Assembly: GCF_020172085.1 (NCBI RefSeq)
Contig: NZ_JAIVAT010000003.1
Span: 1-64,000 of the forward strand
Direction: 5' to 3'
DNA: 64,000 bases
From: Rossellomorea aquimaris
GTDB lineage: Bacteria; Bacillota; Bacilli; Bacillales; Bacillaceae_B
Every line of letters starts with the position of its first letter. Within the stretch, counting starts at the first letter, position 1. Positions 46,799 through 55,620 of this stretch are shown here, in pieces. A program made the position numbers and the translations under genes. The notes under the pieces are model-generated. The model ran no database searches. It was not told the DNA's origin and was given only the letters and a program-made list of their open reading frames with translations.

Positions 46799-47055
46799 TA
46801 GCGAGTGCTTGTTGATTTTCGCTTCAGGTGCTCGCTTTCCGCGGGGCTGGCGGTGAGCCTCCTCGGCTACAAGAGGTGTCCTACCCTTGTCCAGCTCCGG
46901 CGGCTATCCCCTCGAGGTCATAAGCTAAATGGTCCAATAAGGCAAAAAACGCCTTCCCGACCCATTCATCTTATGCTTGTCGGGGCTGAGCAAGCCGCCT
47001 CAGCTTTTCGTTGTTTCCCGAAGGAGTCGAGCACCTTCCGCTTCAATCAACTTGA
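46799..47055 (-). repeat. Family 2 repeat carrying a nested family 1 repeat
   Basis: Reverse orientation. Outer ends are AGCGAGTGCTTGTTGATTTT and CCGCTTCAATCAACTTG. Family 1 occupies 46891-47009 next to TTTCCCGAAGGAGTCGAGC. Nesting position and relative orientation equal those at 23209-23449. Inner stem of the nested copy is AATGG/CCATT. Confidence 0.85.
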
Positions 47056-47079
47056 AAAGTTTTGATTTAAAGCATAAAA

Positions 47080-47123
47080 AAGAACGGTTAAGGGAGGTCA
47101 TTCTCCTTCATCCGTTCTTTTTT
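47080..47123. terminator. Bidirectional terminator argH/usp
   Basis: AAGAACGG...GGGAG pairs with CTCC...CCGTTCTT with an internal bulge, then T7. Lies between argGH and the convergent stress-protein gene. Confidence 0.75.
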
Positions 47124-47139
47124 TGTGGAAGTTAATAAA

Positions 47140-47592
47140 TCAATCTTCCACTTCTTCCGTTCTTACAACCAGAACGTCGCAGTGTGCAGCTCTGGTGATG
47201 TGTTCTGATACGCTACCGATGAGGAAGCGTTCGACGGCGTTGAGGCCGGTGGCTCCGCAGATGACGAGGTCTGCTTTGACGTTTTTGGTTGCTTCTCTTG
47301 GGATGATCACTTTCGGGGAGCCGTACTCGACATAGGTTTTGACTTTGGTCAATCCGGCTTCGGTCGCTTCTTCTTTGTACTCGTTTAACAATTCTTCAGC
47401 ATACTTGATGGCTCTTTCTCCTACGGTGCGGTCATAGGATTCGATGGCGGCGAAAGAGCGGGTGTCGATGACGTGGATCAAGGACAGAGTTGCGTCGTTC
47501 CGTTTGGCGATGGCAATCGCTTTCTTGAAGGCCCATTCTGCTTCCCTTGATCCATCTACAGCTACTAATATGTTGTGATATTTTAAACTCAT
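47140..47592 (-). CDS. Universal stress protein (UspA family)
   Basis: 150 residues, single Usp domain. Strand 1 with ILVAVDGS (about 8-15) and the ATP-binding pattern GATGLNAVERFLIGSVSEHI (about 114-133, G-x2-G-x9-G-S). Binds ATP; cytosolic; role in stress survival not specified by sequence. ATG 47592 behind GGAGGGG. Related to YxiE-like proteins of Bacillus. Confidence 0.92.
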   Translation of the reverse strand: MSLKYHNILVAVDGSREAEWAFKKAIAIAKRNDATLSLIHVIDTRSFAAIESYDRTVGERAIKYAEELLNEYKEEATEAGLTKVKTYVEYGSPKVIIPREATKNVKADLVICGATGLNAVERFLIGSVSEHITRAAHCDVLVVRTEEVED

Positions 47593-47701
47593 TGTGATCC
47601 CCTCCTTACAGTTATCATACTATATTTTCCCACTTATATCTGTAGCTAATTTTCGAACAATAAAGGGGAATAGACTACTTATTTTTATAGGGGGCATCAC
47701 C

Positions 47702-47854
47702 ATGAAGAAGAGGGATCCGAAAGAACAGTTCACGTATGATGAGAATGCGAATCAGCAGGTAAGCCAGCAGATCATGGATTCGTATACGAGCGGTGTCATC
47801 GATACGGAAAATGGTCAGTACGGGACATATGAAAACGAAGAATACGATAAGTAG
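47702..47854 (+). CDS. Small hydrophilic protein, unknown (possibly DUF4025-like)
   Basis: 50 residues, charged, with many Gln, Glu, Tyr (MKKRDPKEQFTYDENANQQV at the start). ATG 47702 is preceded by AGGGGG at good spacing and followed by a strong terminator, so it is likely real. It resembles short Bacillus proteins of unknown function; the family name is tentative. Confidence 0.65.
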   Translation: MKKRDPKEQFTYDENANQQVSQQIMDSYTSGVIDTENGQYGTYENEEYDK

Positions 47855-47861
47855 ATAGTAT

Positions 47862-47906
47862 AAAAAGCCATCACTAGCACGGTACCGTGTCTGGTGATGG
47901 CTTTTT
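47862..47906. terminator. Bidirectional terminator
   Basis: AAAAAGCCATCAC / GTGATGGCTTTTT, a 13-bp perfect stem; the 19-nt loop itself contains CACGGTACCGTG. Confidence 0.9.
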
Positions 47907-47918
47907 ACATTGTTGACG

Positions 47919-48572
47919 TCACGCCTCTCTGTATACCACCTCAACCTCGCCTTTATTCTCATGCATCATAAACAATGCTTCAGCTATCTTATCTCCTGAA
48001 AAATAGGTGTCTTCCTGAACATAACCGTTGATGGTCAGAGTCCCAACATATACGCCTTTTGGAGTCAATTCCTGATGAAGGCTGTGAGCCAGGTTCCTGA
48101 GTCCTGCTTTCCCGACTGAAAGCGAGGCGACATCAGCATTTGGGTGCAGGGCTAAACCGCCACCCGTCAATAGAATCGATCCTGTTTCTTTCTTTATGAA
48201 AGGAAGGACTTCTTGAACAGCTGAAAGGGCTCCGGCTACGTTCACCTTAAAATCAAAGATGAAATCTTCCGTAAGGATAGTCGTTGGTTGACCCGGTCGG
48301 ATGGATGCGGCATTGTACAGAAGAATCTCAATTTCATCACCGAATTCTTCCCTGACTGCAGAAAGGGCGTCCTTCAAGGATGATACAGACGAGACATCTC
48401 CTTGAAATCCTTTAGCGGTAATACCTTGAGCTGCCAACTCATTTTCAAGCTTTTGCAGGGATGAAAGTGTCCGTGAAATGAGTGCCACCTTGTATCCTTT
48501 TAACCCAAAATTCTTCGCTGCCTCATAGCTGATGCCTTTTCCAGCGCCTATGATTACGATCGTTTTATTCAT
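47919..48572 (-). CDS. Short-chain dehydrogenase/reductase (SDR)
   Basis: 217 residues. N-terminal Rossmann motif IGAGKGISYEAAKNFG (GxGxGI variant), NAAS (about 96) in place of NNAG. The usual catalytic Tyr-x3-Lys is not obvious: SVGKAGLRNLAHS has a lysine but no tyrosine four residues before it, so activity may be altered. ATG 48572 behind GGAGGAA. A MarR-type palindrome lies just upstream (48595-48610), and the MarR gene is next, same direction. Confidence 0.85.
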   Translation of the reverse strand: MNKTIVIIGAGKGISYEAAKNFGLKGYKVALISRTLSSLQKLENELAAQGITAKGFQGDVSSVSSLKDALSAVREEFGDEIEILLYNAASIRPGQPTTILTEDFIFDFKVNVAGALSAVQEVLPFIKKETGSILLTGGGLALHPNADVASLSVGKAGLRNLAHSLHQELTPKGVYVGTLTINGYVQEDTYFSGDKIAEALFMMHENKGEVEVVYREA

Positions 48573-48594
48573 AAAGAATTCCTCCATGATTAAT

Positions 48595-48610
48595 ATTTGT
48601 ATATGCAAAT
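48595..48610. promoter_or_regulatory. MarR-type operator before the SDR gene
   Basis: ATTTGTATATGCAAAT, a 16-bp palindrome with one mismatched pair. The same motif recurs at 49091-49106 before the MarR gene itself. Confidence 0.65.
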
Positions 48611-48641
48611 GAAAGGGTAAAAAAAGAGCGCCTACCTACGA

Positions 48642-49073
48642 TCACTCTTTTTCAAGCTTCAAACTTGCTTCATGCAGCATCCGGCTTAAATCCAGGCTGA
48701 AATCCTTCCCAAGTGTTTGGGAATAATCATCGTACATCTCTTTAATGGAAACACGGAACTCCCGATACAATTCTTCTCCCTCATCGGTTAAAGAAATGAA
48801 GGATTGCTTGCCGGACATTTTCCGCAGGACGATATTTTTCTTTTCCAGTTTATCGATGAAACGTGTACTGGTGGAAGGGGCAATGGCCAGTTTCTGGCAC
48901 AGTTCCTTCTGTGTGATCCCTGGTTTAAAGTGAATGACCATAATCATATAAAAATACGATGGAGCAAGTCCTCCGGCATCCAGGTATTTTTCCGCAAGCT
49001 TGGTGATGCTCCTGGCAAACCGGCTCGCCGTGAAGTATAAGCAGTGAATCAGAACGCTTTCTTCTTCGTTCAT
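48642..49073 (-). CDS. MarR-family transcriptional regulator
   Basis: 143 residues with a winged helix-turn-helix (ITQKELCQKLAIAPSTSTRF, about 53-72, and a wing ending LTDEGEELYREF). No conserved sensor cysteine is evident. Matching palindromes upstream of this gene and of the SDR gene indicate that it controls itself and the SDR. Confidence 0.9.
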   Translation of the reverse strand: MNEEESVLIHCLYFTASRFARSITKLAEKYLDAGGLAPSYFYMIMVIHFKPGITQKELCQKLAIAPSTSTRFIDKLEKKNIVLRKMSGKQSFISLTDEGEELYREFRVSIKEMYDDYSQTLGKDFSLDLSRMLHEASLKLEKE

Positions 49074-49090
49074 TGAATTAACACCCTTTC

Positions 49091-49106
49091 ATTTGTATGT
49101 ACAAAC
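49091..49106. promoter_or_regulatory. MarR-type operator before the MarR gene
   Basis: ATTTGTATGTACAAAC, near-palindromic and close to the site at 48595-48610; 18 bp upstream of the MarR start codon. Confidence 0.6.
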
Positions 49107-49233
49107 TATCACAGATTAGAGTACCATGTCAACATAAGCGATGGTTATCATCTACCTTTCGATTTTACTATTATCCTCCCCTACCACTTTTACAGTAAAA
49201 TGAAAGGTAGATATCGGAAGAGGGGGGCTATTC

Positions 49234-50199
49234 ATGAAAGCAGTGATTCAAAATGAGTTTGGCGATTCTGGGGTACTCCAATTGGTGGATGTCGAGAGTC
49301 CGAAAATCGATGAAGATGAAGTGTTGATTCAAACGGCATATACCAGTGTGAATTATGCCGATATCAAATCAAGGAAAGGGAACAAAGGGAAGGGGAAATT
49401 CCCTTTCACACTTGGTCTTGATGTAGCGGGGACCATTGTTGAAGCAGGGAAATCCACTGGATTTGACGTCGGGGACCGTGTCATCGCTTTTCCTATAGGT
49501 GGTTCCTACTCTGAATATGTGAAAGCCAATAAACAGCTGACATATAAAATTCCTGAGAGCCTATCTTTTGAACAGTCGGCTGCCATGCCGACCGTATCGA
49601 TTTTGTCCTATATTCTGTTACATGAAATTGGTCAGGTGAGAAAGAGTGATACAATCGTTGTCCATAGCGGAGCCGGGGGTGTCGGTTCTATGCTCATTCA
49701 ATTAGCAAAGCTAGCCGGAGTCGAAACTATCATCGCAACAGTTGGAAACTTGAGCAAAGAAGACTATGTAAAGAGGCTGGGAGCAGATCATGTTTGTACA
49801 TATGACGTGTTTGCAGATGAAGTGCTCCGACACACAAGTGGCCAAGGGGCACATGTCATTTTCGATTCCGTTGCAGGGGATGTCACCTCCCGCAGCCTGG
49901 AATGCCTCGTTCTGTATGGAACCCTCGTCCAATTCGGCAACAGCAGCGGCAGTGCGGGTCATTTTACAACAAGCGATGTACATTCCTCCTGCCGAAATGT
50001 TAAAGGCTTCAGTCTTGGGACGACGAGGAAACATCGCCCGGAAGTGTTGGCGCCGGCAGCTGAAAAGGTCATAGACTTATTTGCATCGGGTAAAGTCACA
50101 CTACCTATTGCGAAGATCTTTGATTTGAGTGAGGCAGCACAGGCTCACGATTTAATCGAGAGTCGTGAGTATGAGGGGAAAGTTTTGATAAGAGCCTGA
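49234..50199 (+). CDS. NADPH:quinone oxidoreductase-type medium-chain dehydrogenase
   Basis: 321 residues. N-terminal GroES-like fold (FGDSGVLQLVDVESPK onwards) and a nucleotide-binding motif HSGAGGVGSMLIQLA (about 148-162). No catalytic zinc cysteines, so a zinc-free quinone reductase type that uses NADPH. Substrate not known. Divergent from the MarR-SDR pair, which may place it in the same response to electrophiles or quinones (inference). Confidence 0.9.
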   Translation: MKAVIQNEFGDSGVLQLVDVESPKIDEDEVLIQTAYTSVNYADIKSRKGNKGKGKFPFTLGLDVAGTIVEAGKSTGFDVGDRVIAFPIGGSYSEYVKANKQLTYKIPESLSFEQSAAMPTVSILSYILLHEIGQVRKSDTIVVHSGAGGVGSMLIQLAKLAGVETIIATVGNLSKEDYVKRLGADHVCTYDVFADEVLRHTSGQGAHVIFDSVAGDVTSRSLECLVLYGTLVQFGNSSGSAGHFTTSDVHSSCRNVKGFSLGTTRKHRPEVLAPAAEKVIDLFASGKVTLPIAKIFDLSEAAQAHDLIESREYEGKVLIRA

Positions 50200-50204
50200 A
50201 TGGG

Positions 50205-50232
50205 AGAGCCTGTTTTCAAACAGGCTCTTTTA
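50205..50232. terminator. Bidirectional terminator
   Basis: AGAGCCTGTTT / AAACAGGCTCT, an 11-bp perfect stem with a 2-nt centre, between convergent genes. Confidence 0.85.
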
Positions 50233-50796
50233 CTTTACCCCTGACAACCCCCGATTGATGAACCGGTGCAGAATCCCCGCCATTTCACCAGGCGACTTAT
50301 CCATTCCATTTTCCAACCAGTTTTTTATCACATGAATGCTTCCGCTCACCATGAACATGTTGATGTAGTCATAGGTTTCCTGGTCGATTCTGTCATCGGT
50401 GTGCCAGTTTTTAAAAATGAATTCATGCGTGATTACCATGCCTTTTTTCAAAAAATACATATCCGTGTTCTTGCTGAGGAGCGTTTCGCAGATGCCTCGT
50501 TTTTCTGCAAGGTATTCAAATAGCTTCTCGGTCATCTGCAGGGCTTCTTCTTCTTTTGAAAAGTTGTATTGGCCTAGTGTTACGGTCAGGTCTTCGATGA
50601 ATTCTTCTTCTATTTCTTCCAGTAGTTCGTACTGATTGGCATAATGGGCATAATAGGTGGATCGGTTGATGTCTGCTGTTTCACAGATTTCTTTGATGGT
50701 GATGCTTGAAATGGTTTTATCCTGTAAGAGCTTCAGCAGGCTGTCTTTTAAAACCATGCGTGTATATTTTTTTCTTCGGTCCATTTTCGAGTTCAA
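50230..50796 (-). CDS. TetR/AcrR-family regulator of the MMPL cassette
   Basis: 188 residues. N-terminal helix-turn-helix (ISSITIKEICETADINRSTY, about 34-53). The C-terminal half resembles the TetR_C_7/8 group often linked to MMPL or YhgE-type export genes. Start TTG 50796 behind GGAAGGAAG; ATG 50784 is an alternative. It is divergent from the MMPL gene with palindromes in the shared promoter region, so it probably represses that cassette. Confidence 0.88.
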   Translation of the reverse strand: MNSKMDRRKKYTRMVLKDSLLKLLQDKTISSITIKEICETADINRSTYYAHYANQYELLEEIEEEFIEDLTVTLGQYNFSKEEEALQMTEKLFEYLAEKRGICETLLSKNTDMYFLKKGMVITHEFIFKNWHTDDRIDQETYDYINMFMVSGSIHVIKNWLENGMDKSPGEMAGILHRFINRGLSGVK

Positions 50797-50831
50797 AGAA
50801 CCACTTCCTTCCCAGGTTCCTTCGAGTTATC

Positions 50832-50897
50832 CAACACACGTGAAAGATGTGTTGAGTATTGAACATTCTTTACACAACTGTCCGTTGAATATCCAAC
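50832..50897. promoter_or_regulatory. Candidate TetR operators between the regulator and the MMPL gene
   Basis: CAACACA...TGTGTTG (50832-50854) and GTTGAATATCCAAC (50884-50897). The second overlaps a -35 TTGAAT (50885-50890), 18 bp before TATAAT (50909-50914), the likely MMPL promoter. Both contain GTTG/CAAC arms. Confidence 0.55.
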
Positions 50898-50954
50898 ACT
50901 GTGTTTATTATAATGATAAGGTGAAAAAGTGAAACAGACAAGAGAGGTTGAAGG

Positions 50955-53012
50955 ATGATAAAGATTGCTTCTTGGATCATAAAGCATAAAAAAGCGGTAT
51001 TGATTGCGTTTATTCTGGCGACAGTTCTGTCAACGGTGGCGCAGTTTTTTGTGAAGGTCAATTATAATATGGTCGATTATCTCCCGGATGATGCCCAGTC
51101 GACACAGGCTTTGGACGTCATGGAAAGGGAGTTTACCGGGGCCGTTCCGGATACAAGGGTCATGGTGACGGATGTGTCCATACAGGAAGCACTCACCTAT
51201 AAAGAGAAACTGGAAGCCATTGACGGGGTCACGGATGTGATGTGGCTAGATGATATGGTCGATCTGAAGACGCCTTTGGAAGTGGCGGATAAAGAAACGG
51301 TGGAGAATTACTATAAAGAAAGGAACGCCCTGTTTTCCATCAGTGTTCGGACCGGGGATGAGGTGCGAATCACTGATGAGATTTACGAGTTGATCGGTGA
51401 AGATGGTGCGATTGCAGGTGAGGCAGCCAATACGGCAAGTTCTCAGAAGATGGCAGGGAATGAATCGATGTATGCCGGAATGCTCCTTGTTCCCCTCATC
51501 ATTCTAATCCTGGTCGTTTCGACAACTTCCTGGATCGAACCATTGTTTTTCCTGACAGCGATCGGGGTGTCAGTCCTTATCAATCTGGGGACGAATATCT
51601 TCCTCGGGGAAGTCTCCTTCGTCACCCAATCGGTGGCACCGATCCTGCAGCTCGCGGTGTCACTGGATTATGCGGTATTCCTGCTTCACAGCTTCTCCGA
51701 TTACCGGAAGGAGACGGACGATCCTGAAGAAGCAATGAAGCTTGCCATGAAGAAGTCGTTCCCGGCGATCACAGCAAGTGCGGCAACCACTTTCTTCGGA
51801 TTCATCGCCCTTACATTCATGAAATTTCAAATCGGTTCGGATCTCGGGGTGAACCTCGTGAAGGGGATCGTGCTGAGCTTCATCAGTGTGATGGTATTCC
51901 TGCCTGCACTAACGCTTATTCTTTATAAATGGATGGATAAGACGAAACATAAGAGTTTTGTTCCGAGCTTCACTGGTATCGGGAACAAAGTATTGAAACT
52001 GAAGATTCCAAGCCTGATCTTCGTGTTGGTCATTCTGGTCCCGGCATTTCTGGGGCAAACCAATACGTCCTTCATTTACGGGACGGGGGAACAGCCCGAA
52101 AACACCCGTGTCGGAAGTGATTTCAAAAAGGTCGAGGAGGCGTTCGGGGAAACGACGCCCATCGTCCTGCTGGTCCCTAAAGGGGATATGGCAAAGGAAG
52201 AGAAGCTCGTGGAGGACATTGAGTCCCTTGACTATGTGACGGGGGTCATGGCGTATGTCAACCAGGTGGGGGCAGAGATCCCACCTGAGTATCTCGACAA
52301 ATCCATCACGGATGAATTTTATTCTGAAAGCTACAGCCGTATCGTTATCAACACGAATCAAGGGACGGAAGGCGACGCTCCGTTTTCCATCGTTGAAAAG
52401 GTGGAGAAAGCGGCAAGTGATTATTATGGAGATGAAGCATTGGCACTGGGGGAAAGCGTGACACTGTATGATATAAAAAATACCGTAAACAAAGACAATA
52501 TCGTTGTAAACGTACTGACGGTCGTGACGATTGCCCTTGTGCTACTATTCAGCTTCCGCTCGATTTCGATTCCGATTGTGCTTCTGATCACGATTGAAGC
52601 GGCGGTATGGATCAATCTATCGATCCCATACTTCACCAATACATCTCTCGTGTTTGTCGGCTATTTGATTATCAGTACGGTGCAGCTGGCGGCGACGGTG
52701 GATTATGGCATCTTATTCACCGAGGCCTACACCCATTATCGTAAGGAAATGCCTGCTAAAGCAGCCATGATACGGACCCTGGATGAAAAGACATTCTCGA
52801 TTTCGATTTCGGCAGCGATCCTATCAAGTGTCGGATTCATCTTGTGGATCACGTCTTCCAATCCGATTGTGGGATCCATCGGCTTATTGATGGGGAGAGG
52901 GGCATTATTAGCCTTTATCATGGTTCTCCTTGTCCTGCCGGCACTGTTATTGGTATGCGATAGATGGATCAAGAAAACAACGATCAAAGCAAACTTTTAT
53001 GAGGAGAAATGA
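50955..53012 (+). CDS. MMPL-family RND-type transporter
   Basis: 685 residues. Two repeats, each with one N-terminal membrane helix, an extracellular domain of about 130 residues, then five or six helices: about 12 segments in all. The functional DY/D pattern occurs in LAVSLDYAVFLLHS and LAATVDYGILFTEAYTHYRK. Proton-driven export of a lipid or hydrophobic compound across the membrane is expected for the family; substrate unknown. Overlaps the next gene at ATGA, so the two are coupled. Confidence 0.9.
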   Translation: MIKIASWIIKHKKAVLIAFILATVLSTVAQFFVKVNYNMVDYLPDDAQSTQALDVMEREFTGAVPDTRVMVTDVSIQEALTYKEKLEAIDGVTDVMWLDDMVDLKTPLEVADKETVENYYKERNALFSISVRTGDEVRITDEIYELIGEDGAIAGEAANTASSQKMAGNESMYAGMLLVPLIILILVVSTTSWIEPLFFLTAIGVSVLINLGTNIFLGEVSFVTQSVAPILQLAVSLDYAVFLLHSFSDYRKETDDPEEAMKLAMKKSFPAITASAATTFFGFIALTFMKFQIGSDLGVNLVKGIVLSFISVMVFLPALTLILYKWMDKTKHKSFVPSFTGIGNKVLKLKIPSLIFVLVILVPAFLGQTNTSFIYGTGEQPENTRVGSDFKKVEEAFGETTPIVLLVPKGDMAKEEKLVEDIESLDYVTGVMAYVNQVGAEIPPEYLDKSITDEFYSESYSRIVINTNQGTEGDAPFSIVEKVEKAASDYYGDEALALGESVTLYDIKNTVNKDNIVVNVLTVVTIALVLLFSFRSISIPIVLLITIEAAVWINLSIPYFTNTSLVFVGYLIISTVQLAATVDYGILFTEAYTHYRKEMPAKAAMIRTLDEKTFSISISAAILSSVGFILWITSSNPIVGSIGLLMGRGALLAFIMVLLVLPALLLVCDRWIKKTTIKANFYEEK

Positions 53013-54805
53013 TGATGAGAAAAACAACATTCACATATAGTGCACTCGCATTGATGCTGTTCTTGCCTTCATTTCTGGCTGTTCCGGCTCAGGCGGCAAC
53101 AGAAGGAAAGGTGGCGTCGAAGGATGAAGTCGTTTACGCGACCCTTGATGCCGCTGGTGACTTGAACGACATTTATGTCGTGAATACGTTTGAAGTGACA
53201 CATGGAGGAAAGATCCTCGATTACGGGGATTTCAGCAGCGTCAAGAATCTGACGGATTTGAAGAAGCTTGAGCAAGAGGGCCAGAAGGTGGAAATGGACG
53301 CCCCTGAAGGAAAGTTCACGTATCAAGGAAATATGAAGGAAGAGACCGAACTGCCATGGGATGTGGCGGTTACCTATAGCTTGGATGGGAAGAAAATCGA
53401 TCCGTCCCAGCTTGCAGGAAAAAGCGGGCACATCGACATCAGCATCGATACCGCTGAAAATAAACATACGGGGTCTGTCTTCTATGATAATTATCTGCTT
53501 CAGGTTTCCCTGAACCTGCCGAATACGTATGAAAACATCGAGGCAGCAGACGGAATGGTAGCTAGTGCCGGGAAGGATAAACAGATCACCTTTACCGTCA
53601 TGCCGGGTAAAGAGAAAAAGATGAGCGTGGAAGCGGATGTGAAGGACTTTGAGTTCAAGGGAGTTCAAATCGCCGCTGTCCCGTCCACACTTCCCATTGA
53701 TACGACGGGAACTGAAAATATGACCGATGACATGTCCGAACTATCCGATGCCATTGGAAAATTAAATACCGGGGTGGCCGATCTGAAAAGCGGGGTCTCC
53801 CAATTGAACAACGGAGCAGCCCAGCTTCGTAACGGTTCAGCACAGTATAAAAACGGCATCAATGAATTAAATGGTTCATCGTCTCAAATCGTCGGGGCCT
53901 CAAACTCCATCGGCGAAGCACTGCGGACCATCAATCAGTCCTTGTCGGCGAATCCTGTTGACATGGATCTATCCGCACTGAATGAACTGCCGGATGGACT
54001 CAACCAGCTGGCGGATGGCCTGACCCAAGCAGCAAGTGGATTAACCTCTCTGCAGGCAAATTACGCTCAAGCATACAGTGCACTGGACGGAGCAATGGCC
54101 GAAATACCAGCCAACAATCTGACAGAAGAAGAGATTGCCTCACTATACAAAAGCGGAGCCGATCCAAAGGTCGTGGATAAACTCGTGGCGTCCCATAAAG
54201 CGGCACAAAAAGTAAAAGGGACCTATGCAAACGTCAAGGAAGCCTTTGCTGCAGTCGGACCGACCTTGAATCAGGTGAGTGGTTCTGTGAACGAAATGAG
54301 CAGTCAACTGACTTCCATTTCGACTAATCTGTCTGCATCCTTGCAGAAAACGGATATGAGCGGACTTGCGAAGCTACAAAAAGGGCTGGGCGAACTTTCC
54401 GCCAACTATGGTGAGTTCCATTCTGGATTGGTCAAGTACACAGAAGGCGTAGGTCAGTTATCCTCTTCATATGGAAAACTTCATGCGGGAATGGCTGAAT
54501 TCGCAGGAGGAACCAATCAACTGGAAGGCGGCGTCGCAGACCTTCACGACGGAACAAGCAAGTTGCATCAGGAAACGAAAAATCTTCCGGACAAGATGCA
54601 GGAAGAAATCAATAAGATGATGTCCGAATACGACAAATCCGATTTCAAACCAGTATCCTTCGTTTCGTCCAAAAACGAAAAAGTCTCATCTGTGCAATTC
54701 GTCATCAAGACGGAAAGCATCGAAAAGGTAGAAAAGAAAGAGAAGAAAGCAGAGCCAAAGAAGGAAAAAGGATTTTGGGAATTGTTGATGGATTTGTTTA
54801 CATGA
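53009..54805 (+). CDS. Secreted coiled-coil protein partner of the MMPL transporter
   Basis: 598 residues. Signal peptide (about 1-29, ending VPAQAA). An N-terminal beta-rich region (about 30-230). A long helical region (about 240-560) rich in the pattern LxxGxxxLxxGxxxL (for example ADLKSGVSQLNNGAAQLRNG), the repeat seen in YhgE/Pip-type proteins. The last 40 residues are Lys/Glu-rich and end in amphipathic FWELLMDLFT. It probably spans or scaffolds the wall side of the MMPL exporter. Start is one of three consecutive ATGs (53009, 53012, 53015); the third is best spaced from GAGGAG. Confidence 0.85.
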   Translation: MMMRKTTFTYSALALMLFLPSFLAVPAQAATEGKVASKDEVVYATLDAAGDLNDIYVVNTFEVTHGGKILDYGDFSSVKNLTDLKKLEQEGQKVEMDAPEGKFTYQGNMKEETELPWDVAVTYSLDGKKIDPSQLAGKSGHIDISIDTAENKHTGSVFYDNYLLQVSLNLPNTYENIEAADGMVASAGKDKQITFTVMPGKEKKMSVEADVKDFEFKGVQIAAVPSTLPIDTTGTENMTDDMSELSDAIGKLNTGVADLKSGVSQLNNGAAQLRNGSAQYKNGINELNGSSSQIVGASNSIGEALRTINQSLSANPVDMDLSALNELPDGLNQLADGLTQAASGLTSLQANYAQAYSALDGAMAEIPANNLTEEEIASLYKSGADPKVVDKLVASHKAAQKVKGTYANVKEAFAAVGPTLNQVSGSVNEMSSQLTSISTNLSASLQKTDMSGLAKLQKGLGELSANYGEFHSGLVKYTEGVGQLSSSYGKLHAGMAEFAGGTNQLEGGVADLHDGTSKLHQETKNLPDKMQEEINKMMSEYDKSDFKPVSFVSSKNEKVSSVQFVIKTESIEKVEKKEKKAEPKKEKGFWELLMDLFT

Positions 54806-54814
54806 TTGGATAAT

Positions 54815-54851
54815 GGACTCAGGAGGGTTAATCTCTCTTGGGTCTTTTTTA
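54815..54851 (+). terminator. Terminator of the MMPL cassette
   Basis: GGACTCAGGAG pairs with CTCTTGGGTCT through several G-U pairs, then T6. Confidence 0.65.
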
Positions 54852-54939
54852 TGGATGAAATGAGAATTGCTCAAAATGAAGATTTTTGAAATAATAGGTG
54901 TTAGTAATTGGAAAATTTTTCTTTGGTAGGAGCGCTTTT

Positions 54940-55212
54940 ATGTTCAGATCTAATTTCACGAAATCAGGTTTATATATTCACACGATTTTGACTATCATAT
55001 CGCTTACGGTGTTCATCTTTTTCCTTCTTCAAGGTCCTGGTGGAGAATATACGGGCCAAATGTTTATAGGTATTGTCGTCATATCGATTTGCATGATCGT
55101 AAATTTCGGAATGATGAGATATAAACAAGGTAGAAAAATGATTAGTATCCTATATTTCGGGATCGCATTGATTCCGATTATATGTTTAATTACCTTAATC
55201 AAACTTTTATGA
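54940..55212 (+). CDS. Small membrane protein, unknown
   Basis: 90 residues with three membrane segments (about 11-30, 40-60 and 68-88). ATG 54940 follows GTAGGAG. No family recognised. First gene of an AT-richer accessory stretch; 37 nt upstream of the MazG-like gene and possibly co-transcribed. Confidence 0.6.
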   Translation: MFRSNFTKSGLYIHTILTIISLTVFIFFLLQGPGGEYTGQMFIGIVVISICMIVNFGMMRYKQGRKMISILYFGIALIPIICLITLIKLL

Positions 55213-55249
55213 GAATCAGAGTTAATAATAGTAAAAGAGAGCATTCCAT

Positions 55250-55576
55250 ATGAAACAACTGACATTCCATGAGTTACAGAGCTACCTGGCATTAAAATAT
55301 AAAGAAGGACGCTCGTCATCTGCTTTATTTATGAAACTGGTAGAAGAATTGGGTGAGGTAGCAGAAGTACTGAACCAATTAGAAGGTCGAAAAGCAAATG
55401 AAGGGAATACGTCATTAGAAAAAGAGTTAGTGGATGTGATCCACTACGCAGTGGCAATCGCGAGCATTAATGGGATTGATTTAACAAATGCCATTTTTAA
55501 TAAGGATAAACAAGCTGCAATGAAATATAATCAATCTCCTAATTTAGAAGAGTTTTTAGTAGGTCAAAGTAAATAG
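55250..55576 (+). CDS. MazG-like nucleotide pyrophosphohydrolase
   Basis: 108 residues, all-alpha NTP-PPase fold. Metal-binding pairs: EELGEVAE (about 29-36) and ELVDVIHY (about 60-67), the ExxE...ExxD pattern of MazG-like enzymes. Likely hydrolyses non-canonical dNTPs or NTPs to monophosphates. Followed by a Nudix gene 44 nt on, suggesting a nucleotide-sanitation pair. Confidence 0.85.
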   Translation: MKQLTFHELQSYLALKYKEGRSSSALFMKLVEELGEVAEVLNQLEGRKANEGNTSLEKELVDVIHYAVAIASINGIDLTNAIFNKDKQAAMKYNQSPNLEEFLVGQSK

Positions 55577-55620
55577 TACATAACGCTGAAATAGCGGAAA
55601 CGAAGAAAGAGGTAGTTCAT

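Noticed and set aside
46805-47065. 86-residue ORF in the argH-usp gap
   Set aside because: Wholly within the nested repeat elements; same sequence type occurs in non-coding copies elsewhere.
53069-53668. 199-residue leftward ORF opposite the secreted coiled-coil gene
   Set aside because: Antisense shadow of a gene with clear signal peptide and operon context.
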